From positions 1 through 33,231 of the forward strand of contig USEY01000041.1 in the NCBI GenBank assembly GCA_900553815.1: a stretch of DNA of 33,231 nucleotides. The letters are read 5' to 3'. Below the pieces are notes generated by a model. It was not told the DNA's origin, did not search any database, and saw nothing but the letters and a program-made list of their open reading frames with translations. The first letter of the stretch is position 1. Every line of letters begins with the position of its first letter. This document shows, one piece after another, positions 15,133-23,486 of the stretch. A program made the position numbers and the translations under genes. Source of the stretch: an uncultured Bacteroides sp. (GTDB taxonomy: Bacteria; Bacteroidota; Bacteroidia; Bacteroidales; Bacteroidaceae).

Positions 15133-16926
15133 ATGAAAAAAATATATTTATCCCTCATTGCACTGCTGACAGCAATAGGTTTTACTTCCTGCCAGCAAGA
15201 TGACCTGGATGCCAATACCGGTTATCTGCGTATTGATGTAGAAACAAACACCTACGTGAATACTAAAATAGCAGAAGACTACAATCCCAAACAAATAGCT
15301 CTGCAAATAGTTGACAGCAAGGGAGAAGTAGTAGAAAGTACAGACGACTGGGAGACACTGGAAGGGAAACAGTTTAGACTGCCAGCCGGTATTTATACTG
15401 TAAAAGCCTCCTCCAACGGATTTGACGGTTCAGAATCAGGTTTTGAGATTCCCTATTATGCAGGTAGTGAACAGGTAACGGTAGAAACCGGCAAAGAAGT
15501 GACAGCAAATATCACCTGTACACTGGCCAACGTGAAGGTAACCGTCAACTACGACCAGTCTTTCATCGACGCATTCCAGTCGGCAACAGCCACCGTAGCA
15601 TCTGCCATGGAAGGCGTCAATCCGCTCAACTTCAAGATGGGCGATGAATTGAAGCCGGCTTACTTCCCCGTGGCAGATCTTACAGCTACTATTTCTGTAG
15701 TAAATCATGCGGGAACAACATTTCAACCGTTAAGCACCCAAATTAAAGGTGTAAAAGCACGCAAACACTATATTTTGAACTTCAAGGTAGCAGAAACGGG
15801 CGAGATTGGCGGCGTTAATGTAAGCGTAGACGGAACGGAAACAATCTACACCTTTACTTTCGATGTTTCTACTGAAGTCAGCACGGAGCTGGGCGTAGAG
15901 GGGGCTAATGCCTGGAGCAGAGTTGCATATTTGGAAGGAAGTATCTTGTCTTCTAAAGAAGAACTTGACCCTGCCAGCATGTACTTTGAGTATAAGGAAG
16001 CAAGCAGTGAAGAATGGCAAACAGCTACTGCAACTTTTGAAAACGAGAAATTCACTACGAAAATTACCAATCTGACGCCTTCAACGGAATATAATTACCG
16101 ACTTGCCTACAGCAAAGAAGGGAAAGAATATGCCAGCGACATAGCAACATTCACTACTGAAACCGAGATAGCTTTGCCTAATGGCGATATGGACGATTGG
16201 TATCAAAGCGGAAAGACATGGTATCCAGTCTCTGAAAATGACTACAACATTTCCGGTTCATTCTGGGATTCAAGTAACCCGGGTACAACAACTGGAGCCG
16301 GTGCATTGGTTAACAAAAATCCGACACAGGGTAACAGTAATATTGTACACACCCCTGGAGGAAAATCTGCCGAATTGAAATCACAATATGCTTCAGCATT
16401 TGGCATAGGCAAATTTGCAGCCGCCAGCCTTTATACAGGAAAATTCAATAGTCTGGTAGGTACTAATGGTGCCAAGATTGACTTCGGACAGGAATTTGCT
16501 TCACGCCCGACAGCCCTTCACGGATGGTTCCGCTATACCAATGGAAAGATTGACTATCGCGGTGGAAATACGCCTGAAGGTGTAGCAGAGATAGGAACAG
16601 ACGACCTCTGCTCTATTTACATAGCACTGGCTAAAAAGCCTCATCAACTTGACAATACAAACACCTCTACATTCTTTGATCTCGAGAATGACCCCAATAT
16701 CATTGCCTACGGACAACTTCCTGATGCAGAAGCTGTATCGACCAACAATGAATGGAAGGAGTTTACGGTGACAATGACATACAAAGATCTAACGCCACAA
16801 ACTCAATACTATCTTATCATAGTCTGCTCATCGAGCAAATATGGTGACTACTTTACAGGAAGTACAGGCAGTACCATGTACATAGACGACCTGGAATTGA
16901 TTTATGGCGAACCTGCTACCAAATAA
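15133..16926 (+). CDS. DUF4493 - fibronectin-like - PCMD lipoprotein
   Basis: About 597 residues; either of two adjacent ATGs (15130 or 15133) may start it. Lipobox GFTSC is followed by QQDDLD, a good surface-export signal. The domains in order are DUF4493 (about 25-230; LPAGIYTVKASSNG, IPYYAGSEQVTVETGKE, CTLANVKVTVNYDQ), a fibronectin-III-like segment (about 245-345; NLTPSTEYNYRLAYSKEG), then a PCMD domain (about 350-598), beginning NGDMDDWYQSGKTWYP and ending SKYGDYFTGSTGSTMYIDDL. PCMD is a putative carbohydrate-metabolism-associated beta-sandwich found in Bacteroides surface proteins. A stem-loop follows, then the barrel gene. This protein could be a glycan-binding or adhesive tip, which is inference. 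Confidence 0.88.
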   Translation: MKKIYLSLIALLTAIGFTSCQQDDLDANTGYLRIDVETNTYVNTKIAEDYNPKQIALQIVDSKGEVVESTDDWETLEGKQFRLPAGIYTVKASSNGFDGSESGFEIPYYAGSEQVTVETGKEVTANITCTLANVKVTVNYDQSFIDAFQSATATVASAMEGVNPLNFKMGDELKPAYFPVADLTATISVVNHAGTTFQPLSTQIKGVKARKHYILNFKVAETGEIGGVNVSVDGTETIYTFTFDVSTEVSTELGVEGANAWSRVAYLEGSILSSKEELDPASMYFEYKEASSEEWQTATATFENEKFTTKITNLTPSTEYNYRLAYSKEGKEYASDIATFTTETEIALPNGDMDDWYQSGKTWYPVSENDYNISGSFWDSSNPGTTTGAGALVNKNPTQGNSNIVHTPGGKSAELKSQYASAFGIGKFAAASLYTGKFNSLVGTNGAKIDFGQEFASRPTALHGWFRYTNGKIDYRGGNTPEGVAEIGTDDLCSIYIALAKKPHQLDNTNTSTFFDLENDPNIIAYGQLPDAEAVSTNNEWKEFTVTMTYKDLTPQTQYYLIIVCSSSKYGDYFTGSTGSTMYIDDLELIYGEPATK

Positions 16927-16947
16927 GTAGCAACAATACTAACTAAA

Positions 16948-16993
16948 AACCGGAAGTATACCAGATAATCTGTACTTCCGGTTATACTTGTAT
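16948..16993 (+). terminator. Intra-cluster hairpin, likely partial terminator
   Basis: A perfect 11-bp stem AACCGGAAGTA (16948-16958) with 16973-16983, loop of 14 bases, followed by ATACTTGTATATTT. It lies between the PCMD lipoprotein and the barrel gene, in the only spacer of the cluster long enough for it. A partial terminator would lower expression of the distal genes; TATATTTA just after it could be a weak internal promoter. Confidence 0.65.
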
Positions 16994-17003
16994 ATTTACC
17001 TTT

Positions 17004-17858
17004 ATGCTCAGAATACTGTCACTAATCCTATTGCTTGCTACAGGAAGCGTTTACAGCATGCTTCAGGCACAGAAGCATATACATGTCAACACCACGCTTT
17101 CCGGCGACAGCATTATCATTATAGACTCTACCGGAACCCTCTATAAGATGGAGGCACCCATCAGGAAACAGAAGGTAATGAAACGACCGCAACGCATTGA
17201 CCGCGGCATCATGCAGTCAGTCTTCATTCCCAAAGGGCAATGGATGGCGGGAGGAACCGTATCCTACTCTGAACACGAGGAAGACAACCTGAATTTCCTG
17301 GTCATCAAAGATGTGGAAGCACTGGGATATACGTTCAACATCAGCCCCTACGTGGGATACTTCTTCAAAGACAATGTAGCTGCCGGTTTACGCTTTGGCT
17401 ACAACCGCACCTATCTGGATATGGGCAATTTTGAGCTGAACCTGGGTGAAGACTTCAACATCAACCTGAAAGACCTCTACTATTTGGAGCACGAATACCA
17501 AGTATCTGGTTTCCTGCGTACCTACATGCCCATAGGCAGAAGCAAGATTTTCGGTCTGTTCAATGAAGTGCGCCTCACCTACGCCTACGGTGTGGGCAAA
17601 AACTCTACCGGCTCCAATACCGAATATGACGGAACTTTTGAGCGTGCACACAACCTTCAGATTGGTATCGCTCCGGGCATGACAGCCTTCGTCACCGACT
17701 GGTCGGCAGTAGAAGTGTCGGTAGGTGTCATGGGTTATAACTTCAAATGGCAGAAACAGACAACCAACCAGATAGAAAGCGGAACAAGAAGAACCTCATC
17801 GGGTAACTTCAAAATAAACCTGTTCTCCATCAACATTGGAATGACATTCTATTTATAA
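17004..17858 (+). CDS. Outer-membrane beta-barrel protein
   Basis: A 284-residue exported protein. Residues 1-23 are a signal peptide (LILLLATGSVYSMLQAQ). The mature part alternates hydrophobic and aromatic residues in strand-sized stretches (GYTFNISPYVGYFFKDNVAA, GLRFGYNRTYLDMG, GFLRTYMPIG, LTYAYGVG), ending with ISIN-type strand residues and a final FYL, where a C-terminal aromatic is typical of barrels. It is the only non-lipoprotein of the cluster and so a natural candidate for its outer-membrane anchor, channel or receptor. No known enzyme or TonB-box motif is seen. It follows the hairpin by 20 bases and precedes the next lipoprotein by 52. Confidence 0.85.
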   Translation: MLRILSLILLLATGSVYSMLQAQKHIHVNTTLSGDSIIIIDSTGTLYKMEAPIRKQKVMKRPQRIDRGIMQSVFIPKGQWMAGGTVSYSEHEEDNLNFLVIKDVEALGYTFNISPYVGYFFKDNVAAGLRFGYNRTYLDMGNFELNLGEDFNINLKDLYYLEHEYQVSGFLRTYMPIGRSKIFGLFNEVRLTYAYGVGKNSTGSNTEYDGTFERAHNLQIGIAPGMTAFVTDWSAVEVSVGVMGYNFKWQKQTTNQIESGTRRTSSGNFKINLFSINIGMTFYL

Positions 17859-17910
17859 GTACCAACCGCCATTCTATCTTTATGTTCCTAACCCAAGCAA
17901 ACAAAGAACT

Positions 17911-19563
17911 ATGATAAAGAAACTCATCTGTTATACTTTCTGCATCTTGGCTATAGCCTCCTGCGCCATTGAAAATGACATTCCCTACCCCATTGTCGAC
18001 GGAAGTATCCTCGACATCACCGTAGAAGGGCAATGCGCAGCCGAAGGCAGTAGCAGCAGTCAGGCTACCATAGACAAGAATTCGTTTTCCGTCAAGCTGT
18101 ATGTGGACGACACGGTTGACTTGCGTAACTTACGAATTACCAAACTGACTGTCAGCAACGATGCTACCCTGCTTATCGACTCTACCGTATGCAACAACTA
18201 TGCCAAGTTTCCTACAGTCGGCTTCGGTTCGCTAGACGATATTCCTATTTCATCAGACACCCGCGTTGACTTCTCCAACACGGTAAAGATGACCTTGCGC
18301 ACTTATCAGGACTATGACTGGAAAATCACCGTAGAACAGATTGTAAAACGCAGTGTCGTCATGGAGAATCAAATTGGCAATGCCATTATTGATGCTATCA
18401 ATCGCAATGTCATTGTCTACGTATCCAAAGACCAACGACTCGACCAAATCAAAGTCACCACTTTCGACCTGGGAGGTGAGCATGGCACCGTCTACCCCGA
18501 CCCGACAGCCGAAGCTTACTACGACTTCTCACAACCGCGTACCTTCTACGTCGCACAAGGATGGGAAGAAACCAGTTCAACTTGGACAGTATACGTTTAC
18601 CAAACGGAAGAAAGTGCCTCGGGCGAAGTCAATGTATTTACCCGCGCCACCAGTGCTACCTTGTCAGGTAGTGTACAAAGCGGCAAAGAGCCCGTCATAG
18701 AATACAAAAAAACAACTGACAGCGACTGGACCACACAACCGTCCTCCAGCATTGACATCAGCGGCACCAACTATACTACCCTCCTGCAACAACTCACCCC
18801 TGGAACTGAATACGAGTGCCGGGTCAGCGTCGACGGTGTAGCTGTAGGGAGCCACACCTTCAACACCGCCCCCGCAACCCCACTGACCGACGGTAGCTTC
18901 GACAACTGGAACCAGGACGGCAAGCTGTGGAATCCATGGCCTGCAGGTGGTACATCGTTTTGGGATACCGGAAACAAAGGAGCCGTCACCATCAGCGACA
19001 GCAACTCCATACCTACCAGCGAGACCTGCAACGGCAGCGGAAAAGCCGCATCGCTCGAGTCCAAATACCTCGTGCTGAAGTTTGCCGCGGGCAACATCTT
19101 TACCGGTAGCTATGTCAAGACCGTAGGGACCAACGGAGTACTGAGCTTCGGACGTCCTTTCACCTCGTTCCCCAGCAAGCTGCGTATCAACTACAAATAT
19201 ACCTCAGCCACGATTGACAAGGTGGGAGAAGATGCACTCGCCTACTTGAAAGGCCGTCCCGATTCGTGCCACATCTACATTGCCCTGACCGACTGGGATG
19301 AACCGCTGGAAATCCGTACACGCCCCAGCGAACGCCAACTGTTTGACAAAAACGACTCGCATGTCATTGCCTACGCAGAATACATCAGCGGCAGTTCCGA
19401 CACGCAATATCAGCAGAAAGACCTCGTATTGGACTACAAATACAGCAACCGAACTCCTAAATACATACTGGTAGTAGCTTCTGCCAGCAAGTATGGCGAC
19501 TACTTCACTGGAGGTGTAGGTAGCAAGTTACTGATAGACAACTTCGAACTAATTTACGAATAG
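17911..19563 (+). CDS. PCMD-domain lipoprotein
   Basis: A 550-residue lipoprotein; signal ends AIASC (Cys18), then AIENDI. It does not begin with a DUF4493 domain. The first 230 residues form two beta-rich repeats (SILDITVEGQ..., VSKDQRLDQIKVTTFDLGG) that look like Ig-like domains. A fibronectin-like segment (LTPGTEYECRVSVDG, about 290-310) follows, then a PCMD domain from about 325 (GSFDNWNQDGKLWNPW to ASKYGDYFTGGVGSKLLIDN). The PCMD part is clearly related to that of the gene at 15133, sharing KYGDYFTG and a TNG core. Base composition is richer in G+C than that paralogue, so the two are not a recent duplicate. Likely on the cell surface; ligand unknown. Confidence 0.87.
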   Translation: MIKKLICYTFCILAIASCAIENDIPYPIVDGSILDITVEGQCAAEGSSSSQATIDKNSFSVKLYVDDTVDLRNLRITKLTVSNDATLLIDSTVCNNYAKFPTVGFGSLDDIPISSDTRVDFSNTVKMTLRTYQDYDWKITVEQIVKRSVVMENQIGNAIIDAINRNVIVYVSKDQRLDQIKVTTFDLGGEHGTVYPDPTAEAYYDFSQPRTFYVAQGWEETSSTWTVYVYQTEESASGEVNVFTRATSATLSGSVQSGKEPVIEYKKTTDSDWTTQPSSSIDISGTNYTTLLQQLTPGTEYECRVSVDGVAVGSHTFNTAPATPLTDGSFDNWNQDGKLWNPWPAGGTSFWDTGNKGAVTISDSNSIPTSETCNGSGKAASLESKYLVLKFAAGNIFTGSYVKTVGTNGVLSFGRPFTSFPSKLRINYKYTSATIDKVGEDALAYLKGRPDSCHIYIALTDWDEPLEIRTRPSERQLFDKNDSHVIAYAEYISGSSDTQYQQKDLVLDYKYSNRTPKYILVVASASKYGDYFTGGVGSKLLIDNFELIYE

Positions 19564-19610
19564 TTTTGTTCTATCAGATAGCCAAGCGTAACAGATAAAC
19601 AACCATAATA

Positions 19611-21746
19611 ATGAAATATATCAAGTCTTTATATACCGCCATCGTAGTATTGCTGCTGGCCGCCTGCCAGTCGGAGCAATGGGAAGGGCTGGAAGGTGGA
19701 TTCATCGTCTCGCTGGGAGAAGACGTTACCGTATCTACCAAAAGCACACCTGCCGAACTGGGTAAACCCGACCCGGAGCTGTTCAAACTGAAAATTGTAA
19801 AAGAGAGCAACGGCAACACGCTTTACGATGGCAACTTTACCGGAAAAACAATTCCTGCTTCTGCCGGACTATACACCCTGACAGCCACCTGCGGCGAAAA
19901 TCCTGTATTGGCTCTGGACGCTCCTTACTATAAGGGAGAAGAGAGTGGTGTAGAAGTGACTGAGGGTGAAACGACATCTGTAGAACTGAAATGTAGCGTA
20001 GCCAACGCACTGACCAGCGTAATCTACGATGAACCGGAAAAATTCAACGACTTGTATTCTTCCTACGGACTGAAAATCGCGGTAAGCAACCTGTCCGTGA
20101 CCATTGGTCCCAGCCAGACCTACAAAAGTGCCTACTACCAGGCAGGCACCATCCCTGTATTCCAATTCGTGGGCACACTGAAAGACAACGGGCAGGAGGT
20201 ATCCACCACACTGGACGATGAAAGACTGAAAAATGCTGCAACTTTTGCCGCCGGCAAACACTGCAAACTGACCTTGAAAGTGAAACCGACCGAATCGGGT
20301 GTTATCCTGACTGTCGACAAAGTGGAAGTAGAGACAGTAAGTATATCGGAGACGATTCCGGTGGAGTGGTTGCCAAAGCCGAAGATTGATGGATTTGAAA
20401 ATGGACAAACCAGCTTGACTTATACAGAAACAGCAAGTGCCATTCCTGCCCAACTGAAGTTTACAGGTTCACAAGCGATACAGGATGTTGAGTTCTCATT
20501 CAACTTCCAAGACCTACAGGAAAAGTTTCAAGCACTCAACAATAAGACATTCCTATTAAGTCAGCTTTCCGAAGAAGACCGTACTCTGCTTAATGCAGCC
20601 TCCATCATTTTACCAAGTCTGGACGGAACAAATACTGGACTTTTTGATTTCACAGCGATGACCAGTAGCCTACAGACACTGGCTGGAGGGGCAGATGCAG
20701 TAAACACAATCAATCTACGCGTCAAAGCCAATAACCGATGGAGCAGTGAAGAAACGACTAGCTATCAAATAATAACTACCAAACCCATCTTCCATGTTAG
20801 TGTATATCCGGGTAATATCTGGACAAAAGAATTCACTATGAACCATTTGTTAGAAGAAGAAGTAGAAAGTGGCGATTATTCTAAGTTAAGCTCGAATATG
20901 ATGTATCAGTTCAGTAATGATGGTAACAACTGGACAAACTTGGGAGAAGATTTGCGCAAGGCAGATCTGACACCCGGAACAACTTATTATATACGCGGAG
21001 TATATCGGGGAGAAATAGCAAGTGAACGGGTAGAGGTAAAAACTTATCCAATCATTCAATTAAACAACAGTAATTTAGACGTGTACTCACAAGAAGGGAA
21101 GGATGGCAATCCTTTTGATAATTACGGAGCTCGTTTTTATTGGGACAATTGGGCCACCTTAAATGAACTGACATGTGATTACTGCCCATGGACAGCATAT
21201 GCTTATAATACACGTTCAGGAACAAGACCCGTTTCAGGAAGTGAAGCATATAGCGGCACATCGGCTTGGATTGCTACGATTGGATGGGGCTATGGAGGAA
21301 CAACTGGAAATACAAAATTACAAACCCCTGGAGAACTTTTTCTTGGCTCACTTACCGACGTCAATCATGATGAAGATACAGCAACTAAAAACTATGGAAC
21401 CAGCTATGATTCGCATCCTACTCATATCAAATTCATGTACAAATACATTCCATATGAAAATGATCAATCGGACATTTACATACAAATTTTGCATGATGAT
21501 ATAATACTGGGGGATGCAAGTTTACAAGAAGCCGAAACACTCGAAACATATACAGAAGGAATGCTAACTATCAACTATGATAAAGAAATAGAAAAAATAA
21601 GTTTACTTCCAAACAGAATTATATTAGTTTTCAGGTCAGGGATCAACAATTACGTCCGCAACTATGGAAATACAGGCAAAAACGGAGTACGATTCGTAGG
21701 TAGCGAACTCTACATCGACAACATCTCCCTCATCTACGATAAATAA
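19611..21746 (+). CDS. Large DUF4493 lipoprotein with a C-terminal PCMD-like domain
   Basis: A 711-residue lipoprotein; signal ends LLLAAC (Cys19), then QSEQWE, a good surface-export signal. The DUF4493 domain covers about 20-245 (SAGLYTLTATCGEN, DAPYYKGEESGVEVTEGE, CSVANALTSVIYDE). A second beta domain (about 255-390) follows, similar in layout to the C-terminal domain of the gene at 13830. Next is a fibronectin-like segment (DLTPGTTYYIRGVYRGE, about 450-475) and a PCMD-like end (YSQEGKDGNPFDNYG to GSELYIDNISLIYDK). Bases about 20400-21640 are markedly AT-rich compared with both ends of the same gene, consistent with exchange of the middle domains. The next gene starts 6 bases on. Function unknown. 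Confidence 0.84.
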   Translation: MKYIKSLYTAIVVLLLAACQSEQWEGLEGGFIVSLGEDVTVSTKSTPAELGKPDPELFKLKIVKESNGNTLYDGNFTGKTIPASAGLYTLTATCGENPVLALDAPYYKGEESGVEVTEGETTSVELKCSVANALTSVIYDEPEKFNDLYSSYGLKIAVSNLSVTIGPSQTYKSAYYQAGTIPVFQFVGTLKDNGQEVSTTLDDERLKNAATFAAGKHCKLTLKVKPTESGVILTVDKVEVETVSISETIPVEWLPKPKIDGFENGQTSLTYTETASAIPAQLKFTGSQAIQDVEFSFNFQDLQEKFQALNNKTFLLSQLSEEDRTLLNAASIILPSLDGTNTGLFDFTAMTSSLQTLAGGADAVNTINLRVKANNRWSSEETTSYQIITTKPIFHVSVYPGNIWTKEFTMNHLLEEEVESGDYSKLSSNMMYQFSNDGNNWTNLGEDLRKADLTPGTTYYIRGVYRGEIASERVEVKTYPIIQLNNSNLDVYSQEGKDGNPFDNYGARFYWDNWATLNELTCDYCPWTAYAYNTRSGTRPVSGSEAYSGTSAWIATIGWGYGGTTGNTKLQTPGELFLGSLTDVNHDEDTATKNYGTSYDSHPTHIKFMYKYIPYENDQSDIYIQILHDDIILGDASLQEAETLETYTEGMLTINYDKEIEKISLLPNRIILVFRSGINNYVRNYGNTGKNGVRFVGSELYIDNISLIYDK

Positions 21747-21752
21747 CAGCCT

Positions 21753-22442
21753 ATGAAACGAACAATCTACATATTGCTCAGTCTCTTCCTGCTGGTTAGT
21801 TGCCAACAGGAAGACATTCTGAACCCATCATCCGACGGCTACCTGCAACTGCAATCGGTAACTACTAGCAACATTGTAACCGAAGAGGTGAACACCCGCA
21901 CCGTGGAAGAAGACTTGTACATCCATATAACGGGCAACAACGTCAACACCCTCTTTGCACCCGGCGATTTTCCACAGGAAAAAATAAAGCTGGAAGCTGG
22001 CAGCTATGAACTGGAAGCGTACAATGAGGCCTACAACAACCAAACGCCCAACGTTCCCAAGTATTACGCCAAACAAGCATTCAGCATCGAAGCGGAAAAG
22101 GTAAGGTATCTGGATGTAGAAGTGCCAATGATTAACGTTGGCATCAGTCTGGCAGCATTCAGCGACGAGCTGTCAGAACTCTTCACTAATCCTTACCTGA
22201 CTTTCTATACCACCACCCCCGAGACGAAACAGACGCTACAGCCCGGCGAAACCGCCTATTTTGACTACTCAGCAGGGATGACCTTCAGCTATGCCCTCAC
22301 CGCTACCAACGCAGACAACGAGGAATTCACGACCGAAGTCAAAACGTATGGCAGCGAAGAACAACCAGTAATGCCCGGCCGCTGCTATGTCATTTCCTAT
22401 AGTTTGGCCTCTACCAAAACCCTTCAGGATTCCGTCAGGTAA
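21753..22442 (+). CDS. DUF4493 lipoprotein, last gene of the cluster
   Basis: A 229-residue lipoprotein with the shortest architecture: signal ending LLVSC (Cys17) followed by QQEDIL, then a single DUF4493 domain to the end. The family landmarks are LEAGSYELEAYNEA, VPKYYAKQAFSIEAEKV, and VPMINVGISLAAFSDELSEL. It has no linker or second domain, so it could be a base or anchor subunit while its longer paralogues reach outwards, which is inference from the order. Only 6 bases separate it from the preceding stop. It is followed by a 1-kb gap with no obvious terminator but with a dense repeat array beginning at once. Confidence 0.83.
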   Translation: MKRTIYILLSLFLLVSCQQEDILNPSSDGYLQLQSVTTSNIVTEEVNTRTVEEDLYIHITGNNVNTLFAPGDFPQEKIKLEAGSYELEAYNEAYNNQTPNVPKYYAKQAFSIEAEKVRYLDVEVPMINVGISLAAFSDELSELFTNPYLTFYTTTPETKQTLQPGETAYFDYSAGMTFSYALTATNADNEEFTTEVKTYGSEEQPVMPGRCYVISYSLASTKTLQDSVR

Positions 22443-22663
22443 AGTCTCCTTTAAACGGAACCGAACCAAGTCTTAAGACTTACCGGACTGGGAGTTAACT
22501 TCCACCAAGCTAGCAGTTAACTCCTACCGTGCTGGCAGTTAACTCCTAGTCCATTGCCAGCCGGCTAAAACTTTCGGTACAGACAGGGCTTCCCTGCCCG
22601 CCAAGTCCGTAGTTACAACCGCCAAGTCCCTCTTTAGACCGGTAAAGTCCCTCTTTACTATGC
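22441..22663. repeat. Array of imperfect 21-22-bp units after the cluster
   Basis: Units start at 22489 (TGGGAGTTAACTTCC), 22511 (TAGCAGTTAACTCC) and 22533 (TGGCAGTTAACTCC), exactly 22 bases apart, with a decayed unit at 22555. The next tier, CCAAGTCCGTAG, CCAAGTCCCTCTTTAG and TAAAGTCCCTCTTTAC at 22601, 22622 and 22643, repeats every 21 bases. A perfect 14-base palindrome AAGTCTTAAGACTT (22468-22481) opens the array. The same TTAACT units occur at 9809-9890. Confidence 0.8.
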
Positions 22664-22892
22664 AATACAAGGATCTTTCACACCAAACAGTGGGTATATC
22701 CTTGCCTCCATAACTTGGTTTCACAAAAAAAAATCTTGTCATGCAGCAAAGTTTCACACGACTGTAGTACTACCTGCGGTTAGTCAAAAACGCCCATTTC
22801 ATCGAGATTTCACACCCATAAAAGACATTTCCCCACAGAAAGTTTCACACCTTCACCACGTACACCAACAATCTGGTAATCAACGAGAAACT

Positions 22893-22904
22893 GTGAAACT
22901 TCAC
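22893..22904. repeat. GTGAAACTTCAC copy
   Basis: A perfect 12-base copy, followed at once by CTCTCACACAAGTTTCACC, whose last bases repeat the half-site in the opposite orientation. Confidence 0.75.
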
Positions 22905-23024
22905 CCTCTCACACAAGTTTCACCATTTTTTCTACTTTTCTTTTGCAGAACCCCTCCTCACAATAAAATATTCAGACTTGAGAAAGATGTAGCACAAGTG
23001 TGCCGCTACCCACTAAGTTATTCT

Positions 23025-23047
23025 AGATCCCGTATCAAGTGCGGGAT
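23025..23047. repeat. REP-like palindrome
   Basis: AGATCCCGTATCAAGTGCGGGAT forms an 8-bp stem (ATCCCGTA at 23027-23034 with TGCGGGAT at 23040-23047, one G-U pair) with a 5-base loop. Together with the following GACGG it resembles the ATCCCGTGTCAAGCACGGGATGACG-type intergenic repeat widespread in some Proteobacteria. Confidence 0.5.
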
Positions 23048-23236
23048 GACGGCATCGAGTGAGGGAAGACCATCCAAGTGAGGATACCAGCCAGCATACT
23101 GACCATTTATGACAATATTCTATAACGACGCGCAGCGTCTCTTGTCAATTTGTTCCTTGTCAACTAAATGTACTTTCACTGTCCTGTCCCCTTCATTCTT
23201 TCTTCACAGCAAACAGCTCAGAATCAGCGTGAAATT

Positions 23237-23248
23237 GTGAAACTTCAC
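23237..23248. repeat. GTGAAACTTCAC copy
   Basis: A perfect copy of the 12-base motif, preceded by GTGAAATT, a partial second half-site. Confidence 0.75.
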
Positions 23249-23427
23249 CGTAAAATACTCAATATTAACATACTGAGAGTTCGATGAAAAGATGCAAGAA
23301 GGACGGATAGAAGAAAGGCAAAAGAAAGCATCAGTGAAATCGACAGAACTAGAAATGTACATCACAGAAAACAGTTTATTACCTAATTATCAATGAAATA
23401 TCATTAAATCATGTACATCACTATTTC

Positions 23428-23458
23428 TTGTTCAGCCGCAAAACTCACCCTAACTTTG
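23428..23458 (+). promoter_or_regulatory. Promoter of the PEGA-like lipoprotein / barrel pair
   Basis: TTG (23428-23430), 20 bases, then TAACTTTG (23451-23458) fits both Bacteroides promoter elements exactly. The predicted leader is about 20 bases. Confidence 0.8.
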
Positions 23459-23486
23459 CACCCAAAACAAACAGAGAGATACATAC

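Larger units (their letters stand above)
22664..23427. other. Rest of the gene-free gap, TTTCAC-rich
   Basis: No gene is seen. From 22676 to 22924 the stretch TTTCAC recurs at least seven times, mostly as AGTTTCAC or TTTCACACC, and ends in a full GTGAAACTTCAC at 22893-22904. Another full copy is at 23237-23248. A small REP-like hairpin lies at 23025-23047. I find nothing else in 23050-23230 or 23250-23427. Confidence 0.6.
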
